From Exilibacterium sp. (GTDB lineage Bacteria; Pseudomonadota; Gammaproteobacteria; Pseudomonadales; Cellvibrionaceae), in the NCBI GenBank assembly GCA_028280195.1, contig JANQMH010000065.1, positions 35,000 to 98,999 on the forward strand: a stretch of 64,000 nt of DNA, given 5' to 3'. Every line of letters starts with the position of its first letter. The stretch's first letter is position 1. Shown here piece after piece: positions 54,046 through 63,132 of the stretch. The translations under genes were made by a program, and so were the position numbers. The notes beneath the pieces were generated by a model. That model was not told the origin of the DNA, did not search any database, and saw nothing but the letters and a program-made list of their open reading frames with translations.

Positions 54046-54450
54046 TTAGAATTTAGCACTGGCTACGCTACCATTATATGCTAAGCACTCGTTAATTCGG
54101 CGCCGTTGGACGGCAGACATTGCTTCAACAGGGGCATATTTATACTCGGTGTGCTCGCTACTTAGCTGGATTCCGGAGCCGTGTGGAATTTCACAGCGGA
54201 AAATAAATGCTTGTGAGTTATAGGCGCTGTGATAGTAGACCCCACTCAAATATTTCACACTCACCCCACAACCTATTTCTTCTATGCACTCCCGCTCTAA
54301 GGCCTCGTGTATAGTTTCTCCCGGCTCAAGCGCGCCGCCGGGCAACCCCCAGCTTTTGTCACCATAGCTGGCTTTAAGCAGCAGAACCTCTCCTCGAGCA
54401 TTGGTAATGACCGCGTGGCTACTTAACCTAAACTTATCTTCAAATGCCAT
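54046..54450 (-). CDS. Nudix hydrolase
   Basis: A 134-residue Nudix-fold pyrophosphohydrolase. The Nudix box is complete at about residues 37-60: GGALEPGETIHEAL followed by ERECIEEIGCG, giving the G-x5-E-x7-R-E-x-x-E-E-x-G pattern with all metal-binding Glu residues. The preceding SWGLPGG is the normal lead-in. It hydrolyses a nucleoside diphosphate linked to another group; substrate is not predictable. It is followed on the minus strand by an ATAACAAG-containing repeat and preceded by a 360-base gap, consistent with a cassette-like unit. Confidence 0.93.
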   Translation of the reverse strand: MAFEDKFRLSSHAVITNARGEVLLLKASYGDKSWGLPGGALEPGETIHEALERECIEEIGCGVSVKYLSGVYYHSAYNSQAFIFRCEIPHGSGIQLSSEHTEYKYAPVEAMSAVQRRRINECLAYNGSVASAKF

Positions 54451-54813
54451 GATGATCCCAAGTTACACAGCGCCGCGATCATATGCTCGTCGCGTGAATT
54501 TTTTTGTTAGAACTCTACCCAGCACAGATACGTTCACTTAACGAGCCAGTTAAGACAGCGGCAAGCATACCATATATGTCACTATCGCTTACTGTCTGAG
54601 TAGCACGTTCCTTGACGCCGGATGCCGGCCAGTGACAGTGACTTTCCGTTTGTGATGTTACCGGTTAAAAGCCTGACCGAGTGCCGTAACGCCAAGCTAA
54701 ACGACCTGTGTTAGCGCGTCCTTGTTCTACTATAACTCTCGACCTGCTGCGGCGGCGCTAAATAACGCTGTTTATCACTCGCCTCGCTACGGCTGAGAGT
54801 TATGAAACAGCTT
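54451..54813. other. Non-coding gap with a palindromic element
   Basis: About 360 bases between the hypothetical-protein gene and the Nudix gene. No gene is visible. It holds the long imperfect palindrome at 54732-54803 and, on the minus strand near 54510, TTCTAACAAAAAAATT, another attC-end-like string. Confidence 0.4.
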
Positions 54814-54814
54814 C
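54732..54814. repeat. Imperfect palindrome with ATAACTCTC ends (family B)
   Basis: ATAACTCTC at 54732-54740 pairs with GAGAGTTAT at 54795-54803, and the interior arms pair partially around a CGCTGTTTA core. GAAACAGCTTC follows at 54804-54814, reaching the stop of the small hypothetical gene. Half of the element recurs at 53119-53172. The size (about 72 bases) and imperfect palindrome resemble an attC site or a small MITE. Confidence 0.6.
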
Positions 54815-55089
54815 TAGAGCCTTGTTATGTCCCTTCCTTCACTTTCTAGTTCGGCTCCGCTATCTGAAAGACGCCTGACACCAAAAGTCACTGAAGGTGG
54901 TATACCCATACCCAGCTCTATATCTGCAATTATATAATTTGAACCCTTTGATTTAAGAACAGCATTGACCCTTTCCTGCTTCTCAACAGCTTTAATGATG
55001 GTATTCGCAATTGCTTCATCTGTATCAAATTGAGTTACTGCTCCAGAAACAGATTCAGCTAAACCTTTTGCTTTATCTAATATACCCAT
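54814..55089 (-). CDS. Small protein of unknown function
   Basis: A 91-residue protein beginning MGILDKAKGLAESVSGAVTQ. The first half is an amphipathic Ala/Lys/Glu helix region; the second half (NYIIADIELGMGIPPSVTFG, VRRLSDSG) looks like a short beta-rich segment. There is no signal peptide or membrane helix. I do not recognise the family. It has its own lower-GC codon usage like its neighbours, ends at a palindromic repeat, and is preceded by an IS3 transposase remnant. Confidence 0.65.
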   Translation of the reverse strand: MGILDKAKGLAESVSGAVTQFDTDEAIANTIIKAVEKQERVNAVLKSKGSNYIIADIELGMGIPPSVTFGVRRLSDSGAELESEGRDITRL

Positions 55090-55254
55090 TTTATTACCTC
55101 TTCACCCTGTAGATACATAATGCAAGGCATCATATAAGGTAACTTCTTACTTTTCAAAGCGTTAGCATTGCTCTGGTCGATCAAACGCGCGGTGCCGCTA
55201 ATGTACATATTCGCTATGGCGCCTATCGCTTAGTTAACGTGTGCGTTTTTCTGT

Positions 55255-55510
55255 GTCGCCTTTCAGCGACTTGTCGACGCCTTAGCTCCAAGCCACGACT
55301 TGCCGGCGTACAGGTCAATCACCAGATATAATCGGCCTGCTTGAGTTCACAAACAGGTAAACCGGTGACATACCCCTGGTTTGGTGCAGCCACGGCAAAT
55401 TGCCGGCTTTACAACTTTTCTCCACGGTATCCTCGAGCACTTTATCCCTATATACTTTGTGGTTTAGGCTCGACCCTGTGTTCCCGACAGACCTCTTTGT
55501 CCCGCCTGCT
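55255..55510 (-). pseudogene. IS3-family transposase (OrfB) remnant
   Basis: Translating the minus strand in shifting frames gives fragments of the integrase-core transposase of IS3-type elements. They are SLNHKVYRD (compare the LNHKRVYR block), then RQFAVAAPNQGYVTGLP (compare the FAV-x-APNQ-x-YVTDITYLP block), then RLYLVIDLYAGKSWLGA (compare the W-LYLAVVIDLYSRKVVGW block with its catalytic Asp). Several frameshifts and stops separate them and the ends are missing, so it is a decayed insertion. The rest of the 55090-55701 gap shows no gene. It supports horizontal turnover in this segment. Confidence 0.72.
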
Positions 55511-55701
55511 ATCTTCCACTTTCTTCAAAATCTTTTGAAGATCCAGGTTTGAATACTGTGGTCTCTTATCAGCTTCCTGGCAGGCACATAGGTCTATTCT
55601 CAATGTGGATATTCCTAATATACGGATGGTTTACAGGTACAATCCAAATACTCTAGAATACGCCTATTTTGACTTACGTAAGCTAACCTGAGGAAATTTT
55701 A

Positions 55702-56214
55702 ATGAAAAAATTAGCGGTAATTTCATTGGCGATTGCTTCGTCGGCCGCCTTTAACGTAAATGCTGGCGCTATTTCTACAGCAGAGGTTGAAGCAGCACAA
55801 AAAGGCTGGGGCGAAGGCATTGTAAAGATTGGCAAAGCAAGAGATGCTAGAAAAGCCGCAATTGAACATCTGGACAAGTTCTACGCATTTGATCACGGTC
55901 AAGTCTTATTTAAGCCAACCTTGGCGGCGACTGATCAATTCCGTGGTACCAAGAAAGAAGCGCTGTCATACTTTATTGGTCAAGATTTAGCCGAAGACAA
56001 AGGCTTTGCATTGGCTCCCTACACAAAAGTGCGCTGGGAAAACGAAGGTATTGTTACAGATGGCGATTCCGCAATGGCGATGGGTAATTATTTCTTCACC
56101 ACAACTAATGGTGAGGAGGTGAAGGTAGAATACTCTTTTGGGTATATCAAAGATGAAGAGGGTAACCTGAAAATCAATTTACACCATTCTTCTCTGCCTT
56201 TCAGCCCTAATTAA
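55702..56214 (+). CDS. Exported SnoaL/NTF2-like protein
   Basis: A 170-residue protein with signal peptide MKKLAVISLAIASSAAFNVNA. The mature part has EAAQKGWGEGIVKIGKA, DKFYAFDHGQVLFKPTLA, YTKVRWENEGIVTDGDSAMA and KVEYSFGYIKDEEGNLKINL, a cone-shaped NTF2/SnoaL-like fold as in the calcium/calmodulin kinase association-domain family. Similar exported proteins in marine bacteria are often mislabelled phosphoribosyl-AMP cyclohydrolase; I see no HisI motifs. The ligand is unknown. AGGAAATTTT lies upstream of the ATG. A/T content is clearly higher than in the flanking genome. Confidence 0.75.
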   Translation: MKKLAVISLAIASSAAFNVNAGAISTAEVEAAQKGWGEGIVKIGKARDARKAAIEHLDKFYAFDHGQVLFKPTLAATDQFRGTKKEALSYFIGQDLAEDKGFALAPYTKVRWENEGIVTDGDSAMAMGNYFFTTTNGEEVKVEYSFGYIKDEEGNLKINLHHSSLPFSPN

Positions 56215-56250
56215 TCTGTCTATTTAACGCTTTAGCCAGACAGGCTAATT

Positions 56251-56279
56251 GTGTGGGGCGCGCCGAGCGCGCCTCACAC
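56251..56279 (+). terminator. Strong hairpin after the SnoaL-like gene
   Basis: A 13-bp stem (56251-56263 with 56267-56279) with one G-T pair and a 3-base loop lies about 35 bases past the stop. No T-tract follows, so it may be a Rho-dependent or bidirectional stop. Confidence 0.5.
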
Positions 56280-56519
56280 TAAGGCACCATGAGTAACCAA
56301 GAAATTGCATGGTGTTGCACCACAACTATCTCGTCTACGTTTACCGCTCTTGCTTTCGATACTGTGCCTCACCTCACAGCGATAGCAGCTTTTACCAGTG
56401 ACTTCACCAAAGAGATTCAGAATTCATTTGAACAGGCAGGGCACAACTACCTATGTGCCGGATAACCCGTTTTACGGGAAGCGCCCACCGGGCGGTCTTA
56501 TTATTGAGGCGCTAGGCGT
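56280..56519. other. Short gap with one uncertain small ORF
   Basis: An open frame on the plus strand from ATG 56288 to 56464 would encode 58 residues (MSNQEIAWCCTTTISSTFTA at the start), preceded by a weak AAGG. Nothing in it is recognisable, and it may be chance. Confidence 0.2.
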
Positions 56520-57749
56520 ATGACCATTAAAATCAAACGCCCGCAAGAGCTGGTTCGCTTGCGCCGCCTGGCTCTGGCTGCACAGGGTTTACTGCAGACT
56601 CAGCCCTATGGGCGTGGTTTGGCAGGGGCGCGTAAGGCGATTAACCACATAGGTTATGTCCAAATCGACACCATATCGGTTGTAGAACGGGCACACTACC
56701 ATGTTTTTCACTCCAGGGTGCCTGGCTTCAAGCCGGCCATGACAGATCAAATGCTAGTCGATGGAGATATTTTTGAGTATTGGTCACACGCGGCAGCCTT
56801 TCTACCCATCGCCGATTTTCGCTTCTCCCTGCCCTACAAACACGCCATTAAAAGCGGCCAAACCCACTGGTATAAAACCCGTGACAAGAAACTCATGAGT
56901 GAGCTGTTGGCCCGCATACGTTCGGATGGTCCGATACGATCTCGAGATGTAGAAGCTAATACTGAAAAACGTTCGGGCTGGTGGGATTGGAAACCAGCCA
57001 AAAAGGCGCTCGAACAAATGTATATGGAAGGGGACCTAATGGTCAGTAACCGCGAAGGTTTCCAGAAAACCTATGATCTAACCGAGCGGGTACTGCCATC
57101 TCATGTAAATTCACAAATGCCCAGTATGGAAGAGTTTGCGGCGCACATTGTAGATCAACAACTGCGCTGCCATGGACTTGTTTCACTCAAGGGGCTGACC
57201 TACCAGCGCCGAAATGCCGAACTGCGCAAAGCCGTGAAGGCCTTGATAAACGAAAGGTTGGCGCAGCGCACTTTAGAGCAGGCACAAGTGAGCTGTGGCG
57301 AAGTATTTATATTCGAAGCAGGCGCACTCGAACGCCCCCTCCCCAGATCGAACAGCCGCATGTTGATTCTTTCGCCATTCGACAACAGTATCATCCAGCG
57401 CGAACGGCTCAAAGCACTGTTTCAATACCAATATCAGTTGGAGTGTTATGTGCCTGCAGCCAAACGCCAGTATGGCTACTTTTGCCTGCCGCTACTTTAC
57501 CGCGATGAGTTTATTGGGCAGATGGATTGTAAAGCCCACCGGAAAGCCAAGCATTTGGAAATCAAGTCACTACATCTGGAACAACACAAGTTTGATGAAG
57601 AATCAGTCATTACCGCATTTGTAGACGCCATCACAAAATTCTGTCATTTTCAAAAATGTGACTCAGTATCTCTGACTAAAGTCCATCCAAGACATCTGGC
57701 CCGAGGTCTTCACAGTGCGCTAAAACCTCTACAAGCTGCTGCAGAGTAA
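56520..57749 (+). CDS. YcaQ/AlkZ-type DNA glycosylase (winged-helix, HTH_42 family)
   Basis: A 409-residue protein of PF06224. The N-terminal part has IGYVQIDTISVVERAHYHV, which contains the Q-phi-D catalytic motif of the YcaQ branch, and FEYWSHAAAFLPIADFRF. Three winged-helix units occupy about residues 120-260. The C-terminal part has LILSPFDNSIIQRERLKALF and YVPAAKRQYGYFCLPLLYRD, both strong signatures. Members unhook interstrand crosslinks or excise bulky alkyl lesions, as with YcaQ (nitrogen mustard) and AlkZ (azinomycin). It stands in an accessory segment rather than beside a biosynthetic cluster, so a general repair role is more likely than self-resistance. Confidence 0.92.
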   Translation: MTIKIKRPQELVRLRRLALAAQGLLQTQPYGRGLAGARKAINHIGYVQIDTISVVERAHYHVFHSRVPGFKPAMTDQMLVDGDIFEYWSHAAAFLPIADFRFSLPYKHAIKSGQTHWYKTRDKKLMSELLARIRSDGPIRSRDVEANTEKRSGWWDWKPAKKALEQMYMEGDLMVSNREGFQKTYDLTERVLPSHVNSQMPSMEEFAAHIVDQQLRCHGLVSLKGLTYQRRNAELRKAVKALINERLAQRTLEQAQVSCGEVFIFEAGALERPLPRSNSRMLILSPFDNSIIQRERLKALFQYQYQLECYVPAAKRQYGYFCLPLLYRDEFIGQMDCKAHRKAKHLEIKSLHLEQHKFDEESVITAFVDAITKFCHFQKCDSVSLTKVHPRHLARGLHSALKPLQAAAE

Positions 57750-57839
57750 GGCCTTATCAAAACCCATGGTTTATCAAGTCGTATGAAGTGTAGACATATG
57801 CAACAAAACTGTGAAAACTACCGGGCCCGGTGCAACGCT

Positions 57840-58352
57840 TTATCCAGCCGTGGTATGTGATACGAAAACGATCTCCTGCTCTGCGCATTCAATACTGTCC
57901 GGCTCTTCCCACATATTGCTGGCAATTTCGAAGACTTCATCGGAGACTTCCATTGAAAACGTGCTCCCTTTCTCAAAGTTTCTGTGTCGCACCCTCTCCC
58001 TTCTCTCCTCCCTGGGAGCGTCCAGCACATAGACCAGGAATTTATGGCCGGATTCTTCAATACGTTCATACATAGCTCGCCTGCTCTCGCGCTGAATCAG
58101 GCCCAACTCGAGTATGACATCACACTTTGAATTGAGAACTCGCAGGGCAATATCCCAGATTTGTTCAATGCAGCGCTCTTTTCTCTCAATATACCATTCC
58201 ATAGTTCCGGTGGCAGGACGGTCAGGCCTGAATAGTTTAGTCATCCAGGCATCCAAGTTAAAATGGGGGGCACCAATTTTCTGACTTAAGCCCTCAGAAA
58301 ATGTCGACTTCCCTGCTGCAACCGGCCCTTCTATTAGATAGGCTCTAGACAA
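57840..58352 (-). CDS. P-loop ATPase / small-molecule kinase-like protein (AAA_33 type)
   Basis: A 170-residue protein. The open frame reaches ATG 58388, but TTG 58352 lies eight bases after GGGAGG and puts the first strand at the N-terminus as in similar kinases. The Walker A motif is LIEGPVAAGKSTFSEGL at about residues 6-22, and CDVILELGLIQRESRRA holds the Walker B-like strand. VYVLDAPREERRERVRHRN provides the LID-type arginines. These proteins phosphorylate small molecules or nucleotides; some confer antibiotic resistance. Substrate is unknown. Convergent with the glycosylase gene. Confidence 0.82.
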   Translation of the reverse strand: MSRAYLIEGPVAAGKSTFSEGLSQKIGAPHFNLDAWMTKLFRPDRPATGTMEWYIERKERCIEQIWDIALRVLNSKCDVILELGLIQRESRRAMYERIEESGHKFLVYVLDAPREERRERVRHRNFEKGSTFSMEVSDEVFEIASNMWEEPDSIECAEQEIVFVSHTTAG

Positions 58353-58494
58353 AACACCCTCCCAAAACCCAAGAAACGCTTGCTCCAATTTACAGCTACT
58401 GCAAAGCGCAACAGCATGGCGAAAGGAGCATCTTTGACTACATACTTACCCGACTCTGAACTCCTTATTATTGCAGGCAAGGGTCAATTTGTTT

Positions 58495-58719
58495 CTATTC
58501 ATTTGACCATGTTATTTGAAATTCTATTTCTTCTTCGGAATCTCCACGTTCGTGCTCGATATTGTAAGTAGCGCGAACAGGGACATAGATTCTTTCACCG
58601 GCTATCTGAATCTCAAACTTTTCGCCGCTCTCCAGCGAGTCGGCTAAGCGCCGCAATTTAGCCACAAACTCTGACGTTGAGTATGATTTTTCAATATCTC
58701 TGTCCTTTTTCTTACCCAT
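58495..58719 (-). CDS. amphi-Trp domain protein
   Basis: A 74-residue protein starting at ATG 58719, six bases after GAGGG. It fits the amphi-Trp domain family: a basic start (MGKKKDRDIEKSYSTSEFVA), LRRLADSLESGEKFEIQIAG, and a C-terminal EIEFQITWS with the characteristic Trp near the end. The family is short, widely distributed and of unknown function. It is the last gene of the lower-GC segment. Confidence 0.82.
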   Translation of the reverse strand: MGKKKDRDIEKSYSTSEFVAKLRRLADSLESGEKFEIQIAGERIYVPVRATYNIEHERGDSEEEIEFQITWSNE

Positions 58720-59096
58720 TATAAGCCCTCGATAACCGATAGTTTTCACAGGTATTGAACGCTACGCGCAGCGGCAAGCCACACAGCGAACTAGGATATC
58801 CACCCGATGGAAACGGTGTGCTTAAACTGCCACTTTTCATGGCTGGCAAGGCAGATATATCCAACCCCGCATTCAACCTGGTTCAATTGTAAAACCCATC
58901 AATATAGGAAGACAAGAAGCTGTTTCCGATACCTTCGGATTCCAGCATCACTGCTCGGCATCCAGGTTCAGTTGATTCCGGGTTGTATGGATATCTTCTC
59001 TTTGGGATGGAATATGGTGGCAGATACCGGGCGATTGGCGGCAATGCTTTCTAATATGCAGCGCGAACTGATCGATAAGGATATTTCGGTCGAGAT
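58720..59096. other. Gap without a convincing gene
   Basis: About 380 bases. A plus-strand frame (58807-59148) is open but would run through the fasciclin terminator and has no recognisable product. Nothing else is seen. Confidence 0.35.
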
Positions 59097-59132
59097 AAAA
59101 AAAGAGCGCCGGCACAGACCAAAGCGCTCTTT
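59097..59132 (-). terminator. Rho-independent terminator of the fasciclin gene
   Basis: On the minus strand a 9-bp stem AAAGAGCGC/GCGCTCTTT (59124-59132 with 59101-59109) with a 14-base loop is followed by a run of seven T. It lies 19 bases past the fasciclin stop. Confidence 0.85.
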
Positions 59133-59150
59133 TATCATAACTCGGTAACA

Positions 59151-59663
59151 TCAGGTTTTCGGCAGGATTACCGTGTCGATTACGTGAATGACGCCATTGG
59201 AGGCTTTGATATCCGTGGCCACGATGCGGGCGTTATCGACCATGACATTGTTGTTGCGAGCAGAAATTTTGATATCGCCGCCTTGTACGGTCGCCGCCTT
59301 ACTGAGTTTTGCGGCATCTTTCGCATATACAGCGCCGGAAACCACATGATAAGTGAGAATGTCGACCAGCTGTTGCCTGTTCTCAGGCTTCAGCAGCGAC
59401 TCGAGTGTTCCGGCCGGGAGTTTTGCGAAGGCCTCATCGGTGGGCGCAAATACGGTGAACGGCCCTTTGCTTTGCAGTGTTTCAACCAGACCCGCCGCTT
59501 TTACGGCCGCAACCAGGGTTGTAAACGAATCGTTGCTGGCGGCGACGGCAACGATATCCTTGGTGGCTTTCTTCCCGTATTTGTCACTGCCAGCCATTAC
59601 TGCAGCCGACAGCAGCGAAAAACACAAAGCAACCGCAAAGAAAATACTGTTTCGAAAAGTCAT
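59151..59663 (-). CDS. Secreted fasciclin (FAS1) domain protein
   Basis: A 170-residue exported protein starting at ATG 59663 behind AGGAG. The signal peptide covers about residues 1-25 ([18 protein letters not shown]). A single FAS1 domain fills the rest: [37 protein letters not shown] (the H1 block), [15 protein letters not shown], and [13 protein letters not shown] (the H2 block). FAS1 proteins mediate adhesion or matrix contacts; the bacterial single-domain ones are often stress- or biofilm-associated. It is monocistronic with its own terminator. GC content is back to the genome's level. Confidence 0.95.
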   Translation of the reverse strand: MTFRNSIFFAVALCFSLLSAAVMAGSDKYGKKATKDIVAVAASNDSFTTLVAAVKAAGLVETLQSKGPFTVFAPTDEAFAKLPAGTLESLLKPENRQQLVDILTYHVVSGAVYAKDAAKLSKAATVQGGDIKISARNNNVMVDNARIVATDIKASNGVIHVIDTVILPKT

Positions 59664-60693
59664 AGAACTGCTCCTGGGATAATGGGATTGATAAATGTCT
59701 ATTTGCAAATATACCTGGTGATACGTGCTGACTTTTTCCCCGGATCACCTGCGCAGGTTTTTACCCGGAACGGTGCATATCTGCCTGCCTTTGTTTATCG
59801 ATACTAAGTGACGCGAAAATAGTTATCGCAGCGCGCGCAAGTCGGTAGAGGATAAATATGCCAGACGTTGCATTGTCCCAGCCGCAAGCAAATTACTACC
59901 AATTTCAATGACTTGAAAACAACACTACTATGTTTTTCACATATCGCTGGCTGGTGCCGCAGCTTTATGATTATTTGGATGTTTCACTATTGATAAAAAC
60001 TCACAGCCGATCAGTAGCGTGCGATCCAGGTTGACAGAGCTGCCATTCAAGGTCTGCCGAATCCGTGTTTGGAGAGGAAATAAATCCTTTTTCCACGATC
60101 AGGCTCTCGCTATTTGTGCTGGCGGCTGCAACCACCGTGCTCGCCCGGCAAAACCGGGAGCTGCGGCCGGTACACGACTTTTTTGCAGCAGCGAGAGACC
60201 GGGCCCTGTATCGGCATGTGGGTAGCGGAAATGGCCACCGCAACGATCGAGAGCGCAAAGATATTGATCGGCATTAGCTCTGCGGGTGAAAGTCAGACAC
60301 CGGCGTATATACAGCAGCAGCCGTTGGATTTTCCCATTACCGCTTCGACTGACCGCCGTTTATTTCATTATTTCGCTCGCCGGACGCCTGCGCAGCCGGC
60401 ATCCGGCGATTCGGTCTGACGGCAACCTGAGAGTGCTCTGTCGCCCAAGTCGAATGCCTGCCGTGCAGTAATCGCCGTTAACCCATCCTTTTGGTATCGA
60501 TCCGGAAACGACAATGTCCCGCCCCCCCGGCAAGGAGGGCGCGGACAGGTTTGTGGAAAGAACTGGGTAGATACCGTTAATCACTTGGGGTCATAAAATT
60601 GCCATCCAGTTTTATTACCTTGTGCACTCCGCCGCCAAGCGAGCGGCTTGATCTGACAATATGCCCAAGCTGGCACTGAGGTATCGAAAACCT
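59664..60693. other. One-kilobase region without a recognised gene
   Basis: Between the divergent fasciclin and TonB receptor genes I find only short open frames on both strands, none with a good ribosome binding site or recognisable domain. It could contain a decayed gene, a small RNA, or simply long regulatory DNA. Confidence 0.35.
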
Positions 60694-63048
60694 ATGCTGA
60701 AACCTACATATTTGTCCACATCGGTACAAAACCGGTTGTTATTGCTGATCGCAGCAGGTCTGAGCCCGCTGGCAACGGCTGATCAACTGACTGGCCAGGC
60801 GATCGAGGAAGTGACTGTGACGGCGCAAAAGCGCGCCCAGTCCATACAGGACGTGCCGGTTACCATCAGCGCCTACAACGGCGATTTTCTCCAGCAGTTG
60901 GGCGTGTCCGAACTGGATGTCCTGTCGGAAATCACCCCCGGGCTGGTGATACAGGAGCAGAGCCCCAACAACCCCGGTTTCGTCATTCGCGGTATCACCT
61001 CCGACAGCGGTTCGGCGCAGGCCGCGCCGCGGGTATCGGTGTACTACAACGGCGCCGATGTATCGCGTTCCCGCGGCTCTTACTTCGAGCTGTTCGATAT
61101 CGAGCGGGTAGAAGTGGTCAAGGGGCCACAGGCCACTCTGTTCGGTACGGCGGCCTCGGTAGGCGCCCTGAGTGTCATCACCAACAGGCCGCAACAGGCG
61201 TTTTCATCCCAACTCAAGCTCGGCCTGGGCAATTACTCGGCCAGGACGGCCAGCGGCCATATTAACGGCGGCACCGATATGGTGCAGGGCCGGTTCGCCT
61301 TCAGCTTCAGGGACAGGGACGGCTTTATCGACAATATTGCCGGCAGCGCCCGCTCACAGAACCCCGACGGTCGCCGCCAGGACGATATGCAGGCCATAGA
61401 GCGCACCGCCCTGCGCACCTCGCTGCGCTTTACGCCGCATGAAGATCTCACCATAGATCTGATCTACAGCTACGAGGAGAACGACGATTCGGGGACCTCA
61501 TTCAAAAACGGCCGGTTTGCCCCCACCGGCGGCAGCACCAGCCCTTTCAGCTTTGTCGAGATGGCCGGCAGCCCGTTTTCACGCCAGGCCCTGGGGCGCT
61601 CCGACCTCGGTATCGAGCGCGAGGTAGACGATATCAACCTGACGCTGAACTGGCAGCTGTCGGAGCGGCTGACCCTCACCTCTGTTACCGCAGCCCGCAG
61701 TTTCGAGTCACTGGAAGTCTTTGACGCCGACGGTACCCAGGCGTTTTTTCTCGAGTTTGGCGAAGATGCCGAGGGCGACCAGTTCAGCCAGGAATTCCGC
61801 GCCGTGCACAGCGGCGACAGACTGACCAGCATAGTCGGCGCCAGCTATTTCAGCGAAGATGGCAGCCAGCGTGTGCCGTTCAGCACGGAAGAGTCCATCT
61901 ATCTGAACTGCCTGGGTTTACTCGGCAGCGGCCTGCCCTGTATCAACGCCGATGGCTCTGTCAATCTGCTGACTCCGGCCCTGACCATGGGCGCCGCCGA
62001 ACTGCTGCCCTACCAGGCCGAGTTTACCAACTTCGGTGACAACGAGACCTTTTCGGTTTTTGCCGATTTTACCTATGCCGTCGATGACCGGCTCGAACTC
62101 ACCGCCGGGCTGCGCTATGTCAGTGAGGACAAAACCAGTGGCTACAGCGCCATAGCGCCAAACGCCGTGCTCTCCGGCGGCCCGCTGTTGCCGATCGTCA
62201 GCACAGGTGGCGCCAAGCTGGAGGCGGATGCCGACTTCGACGATGTGCTGCCGCGATTCAATCTTCTCTACCGCATCAATGACGATACCAGCCTGTATGC
62301 GACCATCGCCAAAGGGCGCCGCTCGGAGGTGCTGGAAGTCTCCTCAGCCCTGGATGACTCCCTCAACGTCATCGCCGATGTCACCGAGGTGCCGGCCGAA
62401 GAGGTATGGAATTACGAAACCGGCATCAAGGGCGATGCTCTGCAACGCCGGCTCAGCTACGCCGCATCGGTTTTTTACCAGGATTATTCCGACTTCCAGG
62501 TGACCCTGCAGGACGAAGCGGGTGAATTCTTTACCGCCAACGCCGGCTCCGCCACCAATGTGGGTGCCGAGGGCGAACTGCGCGCTCTGCTCGGCCCGTA
62601 TCTGGAACTGTTTACCAATCTGGCCTATATCGATGCCGAGATCGACGACGACAGCGCCAACGGTGACCTGGCCGGCAACCGTTTCCGCCTGCAGCCGGAG
62701 TGGACCGCCAGCAGCGGCGTGTTCTATTCGTTTCCCATTACCCGCGGGCTGAATATTCAGGGCTCGGTGGTTTACACTTACCGCTCCGAGGTTTTCTTTG
62801 AGCCCGAGAACGCCCCCATAGCCGGCCTGGATATCAGCGAGGGCTCGGTCAGCCTGGTAAATGCCAGGCTGGGAATCGAAGACAGCCTGGGCAGCTGGTC
62901 GCTGACGCTGTTTGCGGACAACCTGTTCGACAAGGAATACCTGGTGGACGCGGGTAATACCGGCGGCAGCTTCGGCAATCCCACTTTCGTGGCCGGCCCG
63001 CCGCGTTTTTACGGCGCGGAGTTCAGCTACCGTTTTGGTACGTTGTAG
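60694..63048 (+). CDS. TonB-dependent receptor
   Basis: An outer-membrane receptor of about 784 residues. I prefer ATG 60694, which has GAGG upstream and places a short basic region directly before the signal core (NRLLLLIAAGLSPLATA); ATG 60661 is in frame with no site. The TonB box and plug read EEVTVTAQKRAQSIQDVPVT and VEVVKGPQATLFGTAASVGA. The barrel has the usual late motifs (LFADNLFDKEYLVDAGNTGG) and ends AEFSYRFGTL. There is no STN domain. The type resembles the generic receptors of sphingomonads and marine gammaproteobacteria. A PhoD phosphatase gene is convergent 84 bases downstream, making an organophosphate ligand possible but unproven. Confidence 0.93.
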   Translation: MLKPTYLSTSVQNRLLLLIAAGLSPLATADQLTGQAIEEVTVTAQKRAQSIQDVPVTISAYNGDFLQQLGVSELDVLSEITPGLVIQEQSPNNPGFVIRGITSDSGSAQAAPRVSVYYNGADVSRSRGSYFELFDIERVEVVKGPQATLFGTAASVGALSVITNRPQQAFSSQLKLGLGNYSARTASGHINGGTDMVQGRFAFSFRDRDGFIDNIAGSARSQNPDGRRQDDMQAIERTALRTSLRFTPHEDLTIDLIYSYEENDDSGTSFKNGRFAPTGGSTSPFSFVEMAGSPFSRQALGRSDLGIEREVDDINLTLNWQLSERLTLTSVTAARSFESLEVFDADGTQAFFLEFGEDAEGDQFSQEFRAVHSGDRLTSIVGASYFSEDGSQRVPFSTEESIYLNCLGLLGSGLPCINADGSVNLLTPALTMGAAELLPYQAEFTNFGDNETFSVFADFTYAVDDRLELTAGLRYVSEDKTSGYSAIAPNAVLSGGPLLPIVSTGGAKLEADADFDDVLPRFNLLYRINDDTSLYATIAKGRRSEVLEVSSALDDSLNVIADVTEVPAEEVWNYETGIKGDALQRRLSYAASVFYQDYSDFQVTLQDEAGEFFTANAGSATNVGAEGELRALLGPYLELFTNLAYIDAEIDDDSANGDLAGNRFRLQPEWTASSGVFYSFPITRGLNIQGSVVYTYRSEVFFEPENAPIAGLDISEGSVSLVNARLGIEDSLGSWSLTLFADNLFDKEYLVDAGNTGGSFGNPTFVAGPPRFYGAEFSYRFGTL

Positions 63049-63132
63049 AGGCCATGTAGGAACCGTGTAGGGACCGCAGCCTGGGGTAAGGGCCTGCCGC
63101 CGGCATCCCGGGCCGGGGCTGCAAGCGCGGCC

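Noticed and set aside
55341..55538. Plus-strand ORF of 65 codons
   Set aside because: It is antisense to the IS3 transposase remnant, which explains the sequence better.
58807..59148. Plus-strand ORF of 113 codons
   Set aside because: It reads through the fasciclin terminator hairpin and has no recognisable domain or good start.
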